A stretch of 64,000 nt of DNA from Sheuella amnicola (GCF_010499255.1 NZ_JAAGRN010000005.1:62001-126000), one strand, 5' to 3'; numbered from the stretch's first letter, positions 9,166 to 19,101 are shown. Notes: generated by a model not told the origin, from the sequence alone. Numbers and translations: made by a program.

Positions 9166-10581
9166 TTAAGCCTGCAAAACCTTGCCTGGATTCATCAATC
9201 CCTTTGGATCCAACGCATCTTTGATTCGTTTCATCAACTTAAGTTCAAGCTCGGTCTTGTATCGAGGCAGTTGATCGCGCTTAAGTTGACCGACACCATG
9301 CTCGGCGCTAATCGATCCGCCAAAAGCATGCACGCTATCATGAACGAGCTCATAGACTTCATATTGCTTATCCATCAGCCCTTGCTCGGTCATATTGTCC
9401 GCCCGGACAACGTTGTAATGCAGATTGCCGTCACCGAGATGTCCGAAAACGACATGATGCACGCCCGGAAACTTGACTTGCAGTGCCGCATTAGTGGTTT
9501 CGACAAATTTGGCGATCAATGAAATCGGTATCGACACATCGTGTTTCACGCTCTTACCGATCTCGGCCTCGGCCAGCGGAATGCTTTCTCGCAGATGCCA
9601 CATTGCCTTGCTTTGGGCAATATTTTCTGCAATTGCGGCATCCATGACCAAACCATCCTCGATCGCTTTACCCAACACTTCTTCAAAGCGTTGCTGTGCA
9701 TGATCCGCACTTTCACTATCGGACAATTCGAGCAAAGCAAACCAGGCCGAATTTGCCGACTCGCCTTCAAAAGGAAGACGTTGCTGTGGAAACAATCGCA
9801 CCACGGCCTGAAGCACACTGCCACCCATCACTTCGAACCCTGTCAATGACGCACCGAACCCCGCACGCGCGCGCGAAAGAACCTCGATCGCGTCCTCAAG
9901 GGAATTCAGAGCCAGCATGGCGGTACGTTGCGCAACGGGCAAAGGATATAACTTCATCGTTGCGGCGGTAATAATGCCCAGCGTGCCTTCGCTGCCGATA
10001 TACAGGTCACGCAAGTCGTACCCGGTATTGTCCTTGCGCAGCCCGCGCAATCCATGCCAGATTTCGCCCTCTGCCGTCACCACCTCCAGACCCAAAGTCA
10101 GATCGCGCGTGTTGCCGTACCGTAACACTTGAGTGCCACCGGCATTGGTCGACAAATTACCACCGATCGTGCAACTGCCTTCCGCTGCCAAACTAAGCGG
10201 AAACAAGCGCCCGGCTTCTCGTGCAGCTTCCTGCAGCGACTGGAGTACGCAGCCGGCCTCGACTGTCATCGTATCGTTGTCGGTATCGATCGAGCGCACT
10301 TTATTCATGCGCTGCAAACTCATCACAATCGACTTTCCCGACTCATCGGGCGTGGCTGCGCCACACAAGCTTGTATTTCCACCCTGGGGAACCAAAGGGA
10401 CATTATGTTGAACACAGAGTCGGACGACTCCGGCAACTTCCTCGGTTGAGCCGGGGCGCACCACGGCCAGCGCACTGCCCTGATAGCGATTTCGCCAATC
10501 CACCAGAAATGGGGCTGCCGCCTCCCCGGTCAGCACCTGACCGGCTCCGAGAAAACCCTCTAACTCTTTGATAATACTCAT
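9166..10581 (-). CDS. FAD-linked 2-hydroxyacid dehydrogenase (GlcD / D-2-hydroxyglutarate type)
   Basis: A 471-residue flavoprotein. The N-terminal PCMH-type FAD domain (to about residue 220) includes PLVPQGGNTSLCGA and GGNLSTNAGGTQVLRYGNTRD, which hold the FAD pyrophosphate. The C-terminal FAD-oxidase domain has the VFGHLGDGNLHYNV motif and SAEHGVGQLKR near the end. The family oxidises D-lactate, glycolate or D-2-hydroxyglutarate and passes electrons to a quinone, ETF or cytochrome. The exact substrate cannot be told from sequence, and there is no glcE/glcF beside it, which argues against a standard glycolate oxidase. Confidence 0.88.
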   Translation of the reverse strand: MSIIKELEGFLGAGQVLTGEAAAPFLVDWRNRYQGSALAVVRPGSTEEVAGVVRLCVQHNVPLVPQGGNTSLCGAATPDESGKSIVMSLQRMNKVRSIDTDNDTMTVEAGCVLQSLQEAAREAGRLFPLSLAAEGSCTIGGNLSTNAGGTQVLRYGNTRDLTLGLEVVTAEGEIWHGLRGLRKDNTGYDLRDLYIGSEGTLGIITAATMKLYPLPVAQRTAMLALNSLEDAIEVLSRARAGFGASLTGFEVMGGSVLQAVVRLFPQQRLPFEGESANSAWFALLELSDSESADHAQQRFEEVLGKAIEDGLVMDAAIAENIAQSKAMWHLRESIPLAEAEIGKSVKHDVSIPISLIAKFVETTNAALQVKFPGVHHVVFGHLGDGNLHYNVVRADNMTEQGLMDKQYEVYELVHDSVHAFGGSISAEHGVGQLKRDQLPRYKTELELKLMKRIKDALDPKGLMNPGKVLQA

Positions 10582-10794
10582 ATTTATCCCCGAATATTGA
10601 ATTGGCTCCGCATCATCGCATCAAAACGCCATCAATCGTATTGACTCTAACGCACAAAAATTGCGGAATTTAATGGGTCAAATTGTAGGATAGAACGTCG
10701 GCGCAGGCTTTCCGCAATTCGATTTGGCGAGGATAAGGGTCGGTTTCTGGGATAATGAGGGGAGATTAAAAACATTCTGCCGGAGCCATTCATC

Positions 10795-12183
10795 TTGACC
10801 ACGACGCACCCGTTTCCCCATTCTTCGTTCAAGGCCTACGATATCCGGGGCATTGTGCCGACAGCGCTCAATCCGGAATTCGCGCGCGAGCTCGGACGAG
10901 GTCTTGCCGCGCGTGCCCGCGCAGCTGGCGTGAGCGCTCTGGTAGTGGGTCGAGACGGACGACTCAGCAGTCCCTCGCTATCTGCATCTCTTCAACAAGG
11001 CATTCGAGATGGCGGAGTCGATACGATCGATATTGGTCAAGTGCCCACTCCCCTTGTTTATTTTGCCGCTTACACTCTTAAGACCGGATCCGGAGTCGCC
11101 GTCACCGGTAGCCACAATCCTCCCGATTACAACGGGTTCAAAATGATGATGGGCGGTAGCGCTCTATATGGTGATGACATTCTGAAGCTGCGCGATGAAG
11201 TCGCAGCCGGAGTCGCTGTCGCAAAAGCACCCGGCCAGGGCAAAGAAGTCGACATCATGACGCCCTATCTGGCAAAAGTTCTGGGTGACATCAAATTAGC
11301 TCGTCCAATGAAAATTGCAATCGACTGCGGCAATGGAGTTGCCGGCGCGGTTGCCCCAAAACTTTTCCGTGGCCTGGGCTGCGAGGTGACAGAGTTGTTC
11401 TGTGAAGTGGATGGCACATTCCCGAACCACCACCCGGATCCCGCCGAGCCGCACAATCTGGAAGATTTGATTCACTGCGTTCAAACCACCGATTGTGAAA
11501 TAGGCCTGGCCTTTGATGGTGATGGCGACCGTCTCGGTGTAGTGACCAAATCCGGTCAGATCATATGGCCGGATCGCCAACTGATTCTGTATGCGCGTGA
11601 CGTGCTTGAGCGCTGCCCGGGCGAAACCATTATCTATGACGTCAAATGCAGTCGGCATGTCGCGGTCGAAATCCGCAAAGCCGGCGGTCAGGCATTGATG
11701 TGCCAGACCGGTCATTCCCTGGTCAAAGCCAAGCTTGCCGAAACAGGTGCCCCTCTTGCCGGAGAAATGAGTGGACACATTTTCTTTAAAGAGCGCTGGT
11801 TCGGCTTCGATGATGGCTTGTACACGGGCGCACGATTGCTTGAGATTCTCTCCAAGCAACGTGACCCTTCCGCTATTTTGGAGGCCTTGCCTCAGGGTGT
11901 CTCGACACCAGAACTCAAACTCGAAATGAAAGAAGGCGAACCGCATGCGCTGATCAAGCGCCTGCAATCGGAAGGCAAATTCGAAGGCGCAACCGAAATC
12001 ATCAAAATCGATGGCTTGCGTGCCGACTATCCGGATGGGTTTGGCCTGGCTCGCGCATCGAACACGACTCCTGTCGTCGTGCTGCGTTTTGAGGGCGACT
12101 CGGATGCAGCTCTTGAACGTATCAAGCAATCGTTCCGAACCCAATTACTTGAGCTCGCGCCGCACGTCACACTTCCCTTCTAA
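10795..12183 (+). CDS. Phosphomannomutase / phosphoglucomutase
   Basis: Interconverts hexose 1- and 6-phosphates to supply GDP-mannose and UDP-glucose pathways for surface polysaccharides. It is AlgC-like at 462 residues. The phosphoserine loop is TGSHNPPDYNGFK. The metal loop is DGDGDRLG. The sugar-binding loop is GEMSGHIFFK. The C-terminal phosphate site includes RASNTTPVVVLRFE. The start appears to be TTG at 10795, since the conserved FKAYDIRG follows within 12 codons and no ATG precedes it in frame; a CGGAG lies about 10 bases upstream. It is followed at 22 bases by pgi, giving a hexose-phosphate operon. Confidence 0.94.
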   Translation: MTTTHPFPHSSFKAYDIRGIVPTALNPEFARELGRGLAARARAAGVSALVVGRDGRLSSPSLSASLQQGIRDGGVDTIDIGQVPTPLVYFAAYTLKTGSGVAVTGSHNPPDYNGFKMMMGGSALYGDDILKLRDEVAAGVAVAKAPGQGKEVDIMTPYLAKVLGDIKLARPMKIAIDCGNGVAGAVAPKLFRGLGCEVTELFCEVDGTFPNHHPDPAEPHNLEDLIHCVQTTDCEIGLAFDGDGDRLGVVTKSGQIIWPDRQLILYARDVLERCPGETIIYDVKCSRHVAVEIRKAGGQALMCQTGHSLVKAKLAETGAPLAGEMSGHIFFKERWFGFDDGLYTGARLLEILSKQRDPSAILEALPQGVSTPELKLEMKEGEPHALIKRLQSEGKFEGATEIIKIDGLRADYPDGFGLARASNTTPVVVLRFEGDSDAALERIKQSFRTQLLELAPHVTLPF

Positions 12184-12205
12184 CACACGATCGACGAGCC
12201 GCAAG

Positions 12206-13771
12206 ATGACCGCATTATCCAATCGCCCCGTATGGAAAACATTTTGCGAAGCGGCTCGGTCCAGCCCGCTGTCATCGGTTGATGTTCGCGTGATCCATGC
12301 TGCAGACATCGACGTCGACCTGAGTACGCAAAGACATTCGCCCGCACTCACGGATGCATCGACGGAGTTGCTTGCCCAACAAGGCTTTGAGCAGGCGCGT
12401 CGGGATCTGTTTGAAGGCGGCATCGTCAATTGGACGGAGAATCGCCCCGCCTGGCACACTGCTCTACGCGCAAAATCACCACCCGCGGCAGTTGCACAGG
12501 ACATCCAGCTTGAACAAGCGAGGCTCGCGAGCTTTATCGAAAAAGCAAATTCCCATAATCTCTACCGTTATGTTGTGCACATTGGGATTGGCGGAAGCGA
12601 CTGGGGTCCGCGACTTGCGGTGGAATCGCTTAAAGGCAGATCCAGCCGACGCACTATTCGATTTGCCTCGAACGTGGATGCGCATGCCATTACCGCGGCC
12701 CTGGAGGGGCTCGATCCTCACGACACATTAATCATCGTCTCATCCAAGTCTTTCACCACTACCGAATCCCTTGCCAATGCCGCCTGTGCGATCGACTGGC
12801 TACGCGCAAACAAGATCAAGAATCCACTCGATCAATTTGTGGCCGTAACCGCAAACCCCAAAGCCGCCCGTGACTTCGGCATCAGTGATGATCATATTTT
12901 CCGTTTCTGGGATTGGGTCGGCGGTCGCTACTCGATATGGTCTTCGATCGGCTTGCCCATCGCCCTCGGACTGGGGCAGGATGCATTGAACGATATGTTG
13001 GCCGGCGCTGCGGCCATGGATGAACATTTTCTGACGGCCCCCATCGAGCTCAATGCGCCGGTTCAAATGGCATTAAGTGCAGTTGTGAACTGTAGCGTTC
13101 TGGGATACGCGTCACTCGCATTGTGTCCCTATGATGCGCGCTTGCAAAATCTCGTGCCGTGGTTGCAACAACTCGAAATGGAGTCGCTAGGCAAGTCCAC
13201 CATGCTTGACGGCAACAAACTGGATGTTCCGAGCAGCCCGGTGGTTTGGGGAATGCCCGGGACGGATGGCCAGCATACTTTCTTCCAGTGGCTGCATCAG
13301 GAAAGCAAAGGCGCCCCTGTCGATTTTGTTCTGTGTGCCAAACCGGATCACCGGCATAACCGTCACCATCGATTACTAATCGCCAACTGTTTGGCGCAAA
13401 GATCGGCACTGCTCGAAGGTAAATCGTTTGAGGAAGCATTGGCTGAAGTTCGGCGCACCGAATCGGATCCGCAACGAGCAGCCATACTGGCAAAACATCG
13501 CGTTCACCCCGGCGGGCGTCCTACGACACTGATCGTTCTGCCGCAGTTAAACGCGCGCCATCTTGGCGAGCTTCTTGCTCTTTATGAGCACAAAGTTTTT
13601 ACCGAAGCGGTCCTTTGGGGCATCAACCCGTTTGATCAATGGGGCGTTGAATTCGGTAAAAAACTTGCCGGCGATATCGAACGCCGGCTCGATGCGTTGG
13701 GAAGCGACCCGGATGTCAGCCCATACGATGCATCAACTGCATACTGGGTCAAAAAACTGGCAAGCGGTTGA
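12206..13771 (+). CDS. pgi: Glucose-6-phosphate isomerase
   Basis: Interconverts glucose-6-phosphate and fructose-6-phosphate. From the ATG at 12206 the protein has 521 residues and contains the signature blocks HIGIGGSDWGPRLA, VSSKSFTTTESLANA (sugar-phosphate loop) and a C-terminal GINPFDQWGVEFGKKLA. The last is the PROSITE pattern carrying the catalytic-loop lysine. Frames open further upstream overlap the phosphomannomutase gene and are not conserved in the family, so the start at 12206 is preferred. It converges on the epimerase gene with 10 bases between stops. Confidence 0.96.
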   Translation: MTALSNRPVWKTFCEAARSSPLSSVDVRVIHAADIDVDLSTQRHSPALTDASTELLAQQGFEQARRDLFEGGIVNWTENRPAWHTALRAKSPPAAVAQDIQLEQARLASFIEKANSHNLYRYVVHIGIGGSDWGPRLAVESLKGRSSRRTIRFASNVDAHAITAALEGLDPHDTLIIVSSKSFTTTESLANAACAIDWLRANKIKNPLDQFVAVTANPKAARDFGISDDHIFRFWDWVGGRYSIWSSIGLPIALGLGQDALNDMLAGAAAMDEHFLTAPIELNAPVQMALSAVVNCSVLGYASLALCPYDARLQNLVPWLQQLEMESLGKSTMLDGNKLDVPSSPVVWGMPGTDGQHTFFQWLHQESKGAPVDFVLCAKPDHRHNRHHRLLIANCLAQRSALLEGKSFEEALAEVRRTESDPQRAAILAKHRVHPGGRPTTLIVLPQLNARHLGELLALYEHKVFTEAVLWGINPFDQWGVEFGKKLAGDIERRLDALGSDPDVSPYDASTAYWVKKLASG

Positions 13772-13781
13772 TGCAGGAAAG

Positions 13782-14807
13782 TTAACGCAAAAACTGCGTA
13801 TACCAAGGCATGGCAACCTCAAGTCCCTGCACGATGGTGTACAGTGGCTCGTAACCTAATAAGGTTTTCGCCTTGGTAATATCGGCTTGCGAATGCCTGA
13901 CATCCCCTTCCCTGAAATCCCTATACCGTGGCTCTTTGGCATATTGCACGCCATGTTTGCCGAGCGTGACCGTTAAATACTTATACAGTTCATTCAAGCT
14001 GGTACGTGCATTCACGGCCACATTAAAGATCTGGCTTTCGCCATCGGGGTGAGACATTGCGGCCAGAATATTGGCTTGCACAGCATTCTCGACAAAACAG
14101 AAATCACGGCTGGTTTCGCCATCGCCATTGACATGAACGTCCTCGTTGCGAATCATCGCCGCAATCCACTTAGGAATCACCGCCGCATACGCACCTTCGG
14201 GATCCTGGCGCTTGCCGAACACATTGAAATATCTCAAGCCTACACTTCCGAAACCGTATGTGCGGGCAAAGACATCAGCATAAACCTCGTTCACATACTT
14301 GGTGACAGCATAGGGCGACAACGGCTTGCCGATTCGGTCTTCGACCTTTGGCAAACCAGGGTGATCACCATAAGTGGAACTTGAAGCCGCATAAACGAAT
14401 GAAGCTACTTGCGCATCGCGTGCTGCTGTCAACACATTCAAAAAGCCGGAGATGTTCACTGCATTGGTAGTAATCGGATCCTTAATCGATCGCGGCACCG
14501 AACCAAGAGCTGCTTGGTGTAATACAAAATCCACACCGGTTACCGCTTTTTCGCATGTCGCAAGGTCGCGTATATCGCCTTCAATAAACTTGAATCGTTG
14601 CCATTGATCCTGAGAAACCGACTCCCGTACCTCATCAAGATTATGCTGATATCCGGTCGAAAAATTATCAAGTCCGATCACGTTCTGCTCAAGCTTGAGC
14701 AAGGTCTCGAGAATATTTGATCCGATGAAACCGGCGCAGCCCGTCACCAGCCATGTGCGTGGATTCTTGCGCAATTCGTTTTGTACTTGCTGATAGCGAC
14801 TGGTCAT
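13782..14807 (-). CDS. UDP-N-acetylhexosamine C4-epimerase (WbpP/TviC type)
   Basis: A short-chain-dehydrogenase-type sugar epimerase, 341 residues. The N-terminal extension of about 18 residues before [17 protein letters not shown] (NAD loop) is typical of the WbpP/TviC group and absent from GalE. Catalytic elements visible are AASSSTYG (Ser/Thr) and YAVTKYVNE (YxxxK). Known members interconvert UDP-GlcNAc/UDP-GalNAc or their uronic acids. It lies 14 bases after the UDP-HexNAc dehydrogenase, so the pair probably makes UDP-GalNAcA or a similar acidic sugar nucleotide for O-antigen or capsule. No glycosyltransferases are adjacent. Confidence 0.9.
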   Translation of the reverse strand: MTSRYQQVQNELRKNPRTWLVTGCAGFIGSNILETLLKLEQNVIGLDNFSTGYQHNLDEVRESVSQDQWQRFKFIEGDIRDLATCEKAVTGVDFVLHQAALGSVPRSIKDPITTNAVNISGFLNVLTAARDAQVASFVYAASSSTYGDHPGLPKVEDRIGKPLSPYAVTKYVNEVYADVFARTYGFGSVGLRYFNVFGKRQDPEGAYAAVIPKWIAAMIRNEDVHVNGDGETSRDFCFVENAVQANILAAMSHPDGESQIFNVAVNARTSLNELYKYLTVTLGKHGVQYAKEPRYRDFREGDVRHSQADITKAKTLLGYEPLYTIVQGLEVAMPWYTQFLR

Positions 14808-14821
14808 GTTGCTTCTCCCGA

Positions 14822-16096
14822 CTACAGCCTCAAATCCGATTGTTCGGCAGGCAGGATGTACTTCAAGTCATACAGTACATGCGCAGGCTTACCCAAAGCG
14901 CGAATCCCCGCTGCCCCCAGATCCGTAAACTGATGGTGCGCCACCGCCAACACTACCGCATCGTAAATCCCATTCTCGAGGATTTGCACAGGTGTCAGTC
15001 CATATTCGAGCTGCGCCTCTTTCAAATCCACCCACGGATCGTAAACATCTACGTCCATATCGTACTCTTTTAATTCGCTGACGATATCGACTACGCGCGT
15101 GTTGCGTAAATCCGGGCAGTTTTCCTTGAAGGTCAACCCCATGACTAAAACACGCGCTCCTTTGACGTTAATGCTTTTGCGCGTCATGGCTTTAACGAGT
15201 TGAGACACGACATACGACCCCATCGCATCATTCAGGCGTCGACCCGCCAATATGATCTCGGGGTGATAACCGATCGATTGCGCTTTATGCGTCAGGTAAT
15301 AGGGATCCACTCCGATGCAATGCCCTCCAACCAGGCCGGGGCGAAACGGCAGAAAATTCCATTTGGTGCCAGCCGCCACAAGAACCGCTTCAGTATCGAT
15401 ATTCATCTTGTTGAATATCAAAGCCAACTCATTGATCAGCGCGATGTTGACATCGCGTTGCGTGTTCTCAATAACTTTGGCAGCTTCGGCTACGCGGATA
15501 CTCGGGGCACGATGCGTGCCGGCGACAATGATCTGCTTATACAAATCATCAATCAACGCGGCAACTTCAGCAGTGGAGCCCGATGTTACTTTTTTAATCG
15601 TGCTGACCCGATGCGCCTTGTCCCCCGGATTGATACGCTCCGGACTGTAACCAGCATAAAAATCCCGATTAAAGACAAGCCCGGACATTCGCTCAAGCAC
15701 CGGTACGCAATCCTCTTCAGTTGCACCGGGATACACCGTGGATTCGTAAATAACAATATCGCCCTTCTTAAGCACCCGGCCAATTGTCTCGCTCGCCTTG
15801 ATCAATGGAGTCAAATCCGGTTGCTTATAGCGATCAATGGGCGTAGGCACCGTCACGATAAAGACATTCGCTTCACCTAATCTCTCAAGAGATGTTGTGA
15901 ACTGCAAACCGGTGGCGGACTTCAATTCATCGTCATCCACTTCGAGGGTGTGGTCGTGTCCTTGCTTTAACTCCGCTATACGAGCTTCGTTGATATCAAA
16001 ACCGATGACGCTGCGTTTCTTGCCGAATTCAACCGCAAGAGGCAGGCCGACGTAGCCCAAGCCGACAATTGCAAGTTTGATGTCGTTTATCTGCAA
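14822..16096 (-). CDS. UDP-N-acetyl-D-hexosamine 6-dehydrogenase (WbpO/TviB type)
   Basis: NAD-dependent oxidation of UDP-GlcNAc or UDP-GalNAc to the uronic acid. Features are the N-terminal [16 protein letters not shown] dinucleotide loop, the central TVPTP and [12 protein letters not shown] blocks, and [13 protein letters not shown] with the catalytic cysteine. A C-terminal UDP-binding domain includes [16 protein letters not shown]. Start: no ATG precedes the conserved [12 protein letters not shown] in a sensible place. A TTG at 16096 with GGAG eight bases upstream gives a 424-residue protein of normal length, so I prefer it over the far-upstream start, which would run through a terminator hairpin. 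It forms an operon with the epimerase gene. Confidence 0.91.
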   Translation of the reverse strand: MQINDIKLAIVGLGYVGLPLAVEFGKKRSVIGFDINEARIAELKQGHDHTLEVDDDELKSATGLQFTTSLERLGEANVFIVTVPTPIDRYKQPDLTPLIKASETIGRVLKKGDIVIYESTVYPGATEEDCVPVLERMSGLVFNRDFYAGYSPERINPGDKAHRVSTIKKVTSGSTAEVAALIDDLYKQIIVAGTHRAPSIRVAEAAKVIENTQRDVNIALINELALIFNKMNIDTEAVLVAAGTKWNFLPFRPGLVGGHCIGVDPYYLTHKAQSIGYHPEIILAGRRLNDAMGSYVVSQLVKAMTRKSINVKGARVLVMGLTFKENCPDLRNTRVVDIVSELKEYDMDVDVYDPWVDLKEAQLEYGLTPVQILENGIYDAVVLAVAHHQFTDLGAAGIRALGKPAHVLYDLKYILPAEQSDLRL

Positions 16097-16132
16097 AATT
16101 TTCTCCGACTGCCTGATGCCTATTTGTACCAC

Positions 16133-16169
16133 TAAAAAAAAAAGCCCAAGACTTTGCAGTCTTGGGCTA
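16133..16169 (-). terminator. Strong intrinsic terminator upstream of the dehydrogenase gene
   Basis: Arms AGCCCAAGACT and AGTCTTGGGCT make an 11-bp perfect stem with a four-base loop. On the minus strand ten T follow. It lies only about 37 bases before the TTG start of the dehydrogenase gene, so most transcripts arriving from upstream should stop here. Confidence 0.85.
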
Positions 16170-16335
16170 AATCCACCAAAGGAGGAGGGTGGAGGAGACA
16201 ACCTTGGCAAGTTAAGGAATGTTTTACAACACTCAGTGTTTGAGTATTTGCTTGATTTCTCAGTTATTAGGGTTTTAACTAACCCAGCAACTGATTAAGC
16301 ACTTACATTCAAAACACTATTGACTTAACTTCCAT
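16133..16335 (-). ncRNA. Candidate small RNA (or 5' leader) with anti-Shine-Dalgarno loop
   Basis: The gap of about 370 bp between coq7 and the dehydrogenase gene has no credible ORF but looks like a transcription unit. A good sigma-70-type promoter (16342-16370) would start RNA near 16335. A strong intrinsic terminator ends it at 16133. Inside, a hairpin at 16172-16193 presents the loop CUCCUCCUUU between arms UCCACC and GGUGGA. That loop is complementary to Shine-Dalgarno sequences. Two more imperfect hairpins lie upstream. The layout, about 200 nt ending in ten U, resembles Hfq-dependent regulators with C-rich seed loops. It could alternatively be the leader of the downstream sugar dehydrogenase with premature termination. 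I do not recognise it as a named RNA. Confidence 0.5.
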
Positions 16336-16341
16336 AAACGA

Positions 16342-16370
16342 ATCATAGAACAAATTTTGAAGTGAAGCAA
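16342..16370 (-). promoter_or_regulatory. Predicted sigma-70 promoter for the candidate small RNA
   Basis: On the minus strand, TTGCTT (16370-16365) and TATGAT (16347-16342) are separated by exactly 17 bases in an A+T-rich stretch. It lies downstream of the coq7 stop and points to the terminator at 16133. Both hexamers are close to consensus. Confidence 0.6.
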
Positions 16371-16462
16371 GAACTTTGTATCACTTTAAAAATAATCGAT
16401 TAAATGTTGTTTTTGTGCAATGCACAATCGATGGGTATTGCGTGTTTCATCTCAAAAAATCC

Positions 16463-17143
16463 TTAAATTCGATAAGCTGTGGTTGTCATCACTTTCGACA
16501 TGATTTTCATCAGTCCTTTAACAGGCACAGGCAAATCCGAGGCGCCGTTTCTCTCGGCTGTGAGCCGGTGTCCGATTTCATCCTGCTTCATTTGCTCCAC
16601 GATTTTGCGGGATCTGACATCCTCGACAGGCAACCGTTTCAGATGATCATCCAAATGTGCTTCGACTTGACGCTCGGTCTCTGCCATGAATCCCAAATTA
16701 CGGGCAGTACCGGCACGCCCCGCCAGCAACCCCAAACTGAATGAGCCGGCGTACCAAAGCGGATTCAAGAGACTTGGACGGCTACTAAGCTCGGACAATC
16801 TTTGCGAGCACCAAGCCAGATGATCAACCTCTTCGGCTGCAGCCTGATAGAGCAGCGAAGCGGTATCAGCGCGTTTGCAAACGGCAGCCTGCCCCCGATA
16901 CAAGGCCTGCGCACAAACTTCACCGACATGATTGACCCGCATCAGCCCTGCGGCATGGCTCTTTTGTTCGCGATTCAGCTCATCCGGTTCTGCCTTGCGC
17001 GATCCGGCCGGATTGGGTCGAGTTCCAACAACCACCCCCGACAATACTTGCAGCGCGACGTCCACCTCTTCGATTAAAGGCTCGAACCAGCTGCGGCGAC
17101 GTGCAAACGAAGAATGTCGTGCAGAACTGTGCATATGCTTCAT
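16463..17143 (-). CDS. coq7: Demethoxyubiquinone hydroxylase Coq7
   Basis: A di-iron monooxygenase of ubiquinone synthesis. The 226-residue protein carries two helical repeats with iron ligands. MRVNHVGEVCAQALYRGQ and AAAEEVDHLAWC form the first E..ExxH set. ETERQVEAHLDDHL and MKQDEIGHRL form the second. Coq7 replaces UbiF in many betaproteobacteria. Alternative methionines at residues 1 and 4 leave the exact start open by three codons. It is divergent from the OsmC-family gene. The gap of about 370 bp downstream holds the small-RNA candidate. Confidence 0.94.
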   Translation of the reverse strand: MKHMHSSARHSSFARRRSWFEPLIEEVDVALQVLSGVVVGTRPNPAGSRKAEPDELNREQKSHAAGLMRVNHVGEVCAQALYRGQAAVCKRADTASLLYQAAAEEVDHLAWCSQRLSELSSRPSLLNPLWYAGSFSLGLLAGRAGTARNLGFMAETERQVEAHLDDHLKRLPVEDVRSRKIVEQMKQDEIGHRLTAERNGASDLPVPVKGLMKIMSKVMTTTAYRI

Positions 17144-17293
17144 CGATACGCTCCAACGGGCTTTAAATTTGATCAGTGTGTGAGCCTTGCATTTTAATAC
17201 CGGCGCGCGTTTTCATCCTGCAGATTCAGGCAAAAACCCGACTAAAAGGGTTAAGATTCCTTGTTTACAGTCTGTGTTTAGCAAGGATTGATC

Positions 17294-17740
17294 ATGGAAG
17301 TCAAAATCGACTGGGGCGGCCCCGAGGGCATGCTTTTTATCGGCAAAACCGGCACGGGACACATTGCAGCCATGGACGGTGCTCCCGAGGGTGGCGGTCA
17401 CAATCTTGCACCGCGTCCAATGGAGATGGTGCTTGTCGGCACAGGCGGATGCACAGCCTACGATGTCGTTCTCATACTAAAGCGCGGCCGGCACCAGGTC
17501 ACAGGTTGTTCGGTGGTGTTGCAAGCCGAGCGCGCGGACGTGGACCCGAAGGTCTTCACCAAGATCAATTTCGCATTCACCGTAACGGGTAAAAATCTGA
17601 CTCGAGCCGCAGTCGAACGAGCAATCAGTCTGTCGCACGAAAAGTACTGCTCAGCTTCCGCCATGCTTGCCCACACCGCAGCCATCACATGGACAGCGGA
17701 AATTCGCGACGATGCCGCCGACCAGCCGGCCACCGCCTAA
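17294..17740 (+). CDS. OsmC/Ohr family protein
   Basis: A small peroxiredoxin-like protein of about 148 residues. The family reduces organic hydroperoxides with two cysteines. Here a [18 protein letters not shown] block holds the first cysteine, and [12 protein letters not shown] holds the second on the long helix. The CTAYDV form places it in the YhfA-like OsmC subgroup rather than Ohr proper, and its substrate is uncertain. ATGs at 17288 and 17294 are both possible. MEVKIDWGG is the more usual beginning. It lies 13 bases before thyA on the same strand. Confidence 0.88.
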   Translation: MEVKIDWGGPEGMLFIGKTGTGHIAAMDGAPEGGGHNLAPRPMEMVLVGTGGCTAYDVVLILKRGRHQVTGCSVVLQAERADVDPKVFTKINFAFTVTGKNLTRAAVERAISLSHEKYCSASAMLAHTAAITWTAEIRDDAADQPATA

Positions 17741-17753
17741 CAGGACGATCAGA

Positions 17754-18548
17754 ATGGATCAGTACGAAACCCTCATGCGCCATGTATACGAGCATGGCGT
17801 GAATAAAACCGATCGCACCGGCACAGGGACACGTTCGGTGTTCGGCTACCAGATGCGTTTCGATCTTTCGAAAGGGTTTCCGATGGTCACGACAAAGAAA
17901 CTGCATACACGCAGCATCTTTGTCGAACTGCTCTGGTTTTTGCGTGGCGATTCCAACGTGAAATGGCTGCAGGAAAACGGCTGCACAATCTGGGACGAAT
18001 GGGCCAGCCCCACCGGCGACCTGGGCCCCGTTTACGGCGTGCAGTGGCGCTCATGGCCAACGCCAGATGGTCAGCACATCGACCAGATCAGTCAGGTTGT
18101 CCAACAGATCAAACAAAACCCGGATTCGCGCCGTCTGATCGTATCAGCATGGAACGTCGGAGAAATCAAAAACATGGCGCTACCCCCTTGCCATGCTTTT
18201 TTTCAATTCTATGTAGCCGAAGGCAAACTTTCTTGCCAACTTTACCAACGAAGCGCGGATATTTTTTTAGGCGTCCCGTTCAACATCGCGAGTTATGCCT
18301 TGCTCACCCACATGGTTGCCCAGCAATGCAATCTGGAAGTTGGCGACTTCATTTGGACGGGTGGTGATTGCCACATATACAGCAATCACTTTGAGCAAGT
18401 CGAGTTGCAATTGTCGCGAACACCCTACCCTTATCCGAAACTCAAGATTGCACGTAAGCCCGATTCATTATTCGATTACCAGTACGAAGACTTTGTAATC
18501 GAGAATTATGAGCATCATCCTCACATCAAAGCACCCGTAGCGGTTTAG
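17754..18548 (+). CDS. thyA: Thymidylate synthase
   Basis: Converts dUMP and methylene-tetrahydrofolate to dTMP and dihydrofolate. From the ATG at 17754 it is 264 residues, the same length as the E. coli enzyme, and begins [15 protein letters not shown]. Signature regions are [18 protein letters not shown], the catalytic-cysteine block [33 protein letters not shown] and GDCHIYSNH. It is followed 22 bases later by folA, which regenerates the folate it oxidises, so the pair forms a natural operon. Confidence 0.98.
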   Translation: MDQYETLMRHVYEHGVNKTDRTGTGTRSVFGYQMRFDLSKGFPMVTTKKLHTRSIFVELLWFLRGDSNVKWLQENGCTIWDEWASPTGDLGPVYGVQWRSWPTPDGQHIDQISQVVQQIKQNPDSRRLIVSAWNVGEIKNMALPPCHAFFQFYVAEGKLSCQLYQRSADIFLGVPFNIASYALLTHMVAQQCNLEVGDFIWTGGDCHIYSNHFEQVELQLSRTPYPYPKLKIARKPDSLFDYQYEDFVIENYEHHPHIKAPVAV

Positions 18549-18570
18549 AAAATACCGGAAAAACCAACGC

Positions 18571-19080
18571 ATGCAACTTAACCTGATTGTTGCCTACGCC
18601 AGAAACCGGACGATCGGGCGCAACAATACATTGCCCTGGAAATTGTCCGGAGATCTGGCTCACTTCAAGCGCACCACCACGGGTTGTCCAATCATCATGG
18701 GTCGCAAAACATGGGACTCGCTTGGACGCCCCCTACCCGGAAGACGCAATATTGTCATTACCCGCGATCCCGATTTATCGCACGACGGAGCCGAATTCGT
18801 CTCCAGTCTGCAATCGGCATTGGAATTGGTCCGTGATGCCGAGCAAGCGTTTGTGATTGGAGGCGCGCAAATTTATCGCGAAGCGCTACCCATCGCCGAC
18901 TGCGTCATCGCAACCGAGATTCAGGCCGAAGTCGAAGGCGATGCTTTTTTTGCCGAACTTGATCCCGGAGTCTGGATTGAACGATCCAGAGCACCCCAGC
19001 CACCGGAAAATGGTTTGCCTTATGACATCGTTGTTTACCAACGCAGCAAATCGCAATCCGTCAATACGAATACAGATTAA
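18571..19080 (+). CDS. folA: Dihydrofolate reductase
   Basis: NADPH-dependent reduction of dihydrofolate to tetrahydrofolate. At 169 residues it is a typical chromosomal enzyme. The N-terminus NLIVAYARNRTIGRNNTLPW carries the substrate pocket. The conserved GRKTWDSLGRPLPGRRNIV NADPH block and the VIGGAQIY motif are present. DLAHFKRTT gives the acidic catalytic-site helix. It lies directly downstream of thyA. Confidence 0.97.
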   Translation: MQLNLIVAYARNRTIGRNNTLPWKLSGDLAHFKRTTTGCPIIMGRKTWDSLGRPLPGRRNIVITRDPDLSHDGAEFVSSLQSALELVRDAEQAFVIGGAQIYREALPIADCVIATEIQAEVEGDAFFAELDPGVWIERSRAPQPPENGLPYDIVVYQRSKSQSVNTNTD

Positions 19081-19101
19081 ATCAGATAGGAATCATCCCC
19101 G

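Noticed and set aside
11296-12144. Open frame of 282 codons on the minus strand
   Set aside because: Antisense to phosphomannomutase, which has all its motifs.
16077-16298. 73-codon plus-strand frame in the coq7-dehydrogenase gap
   Set aside because: Low-complexity translation running through the terminator hairpin; the RNA interpretation fits better.
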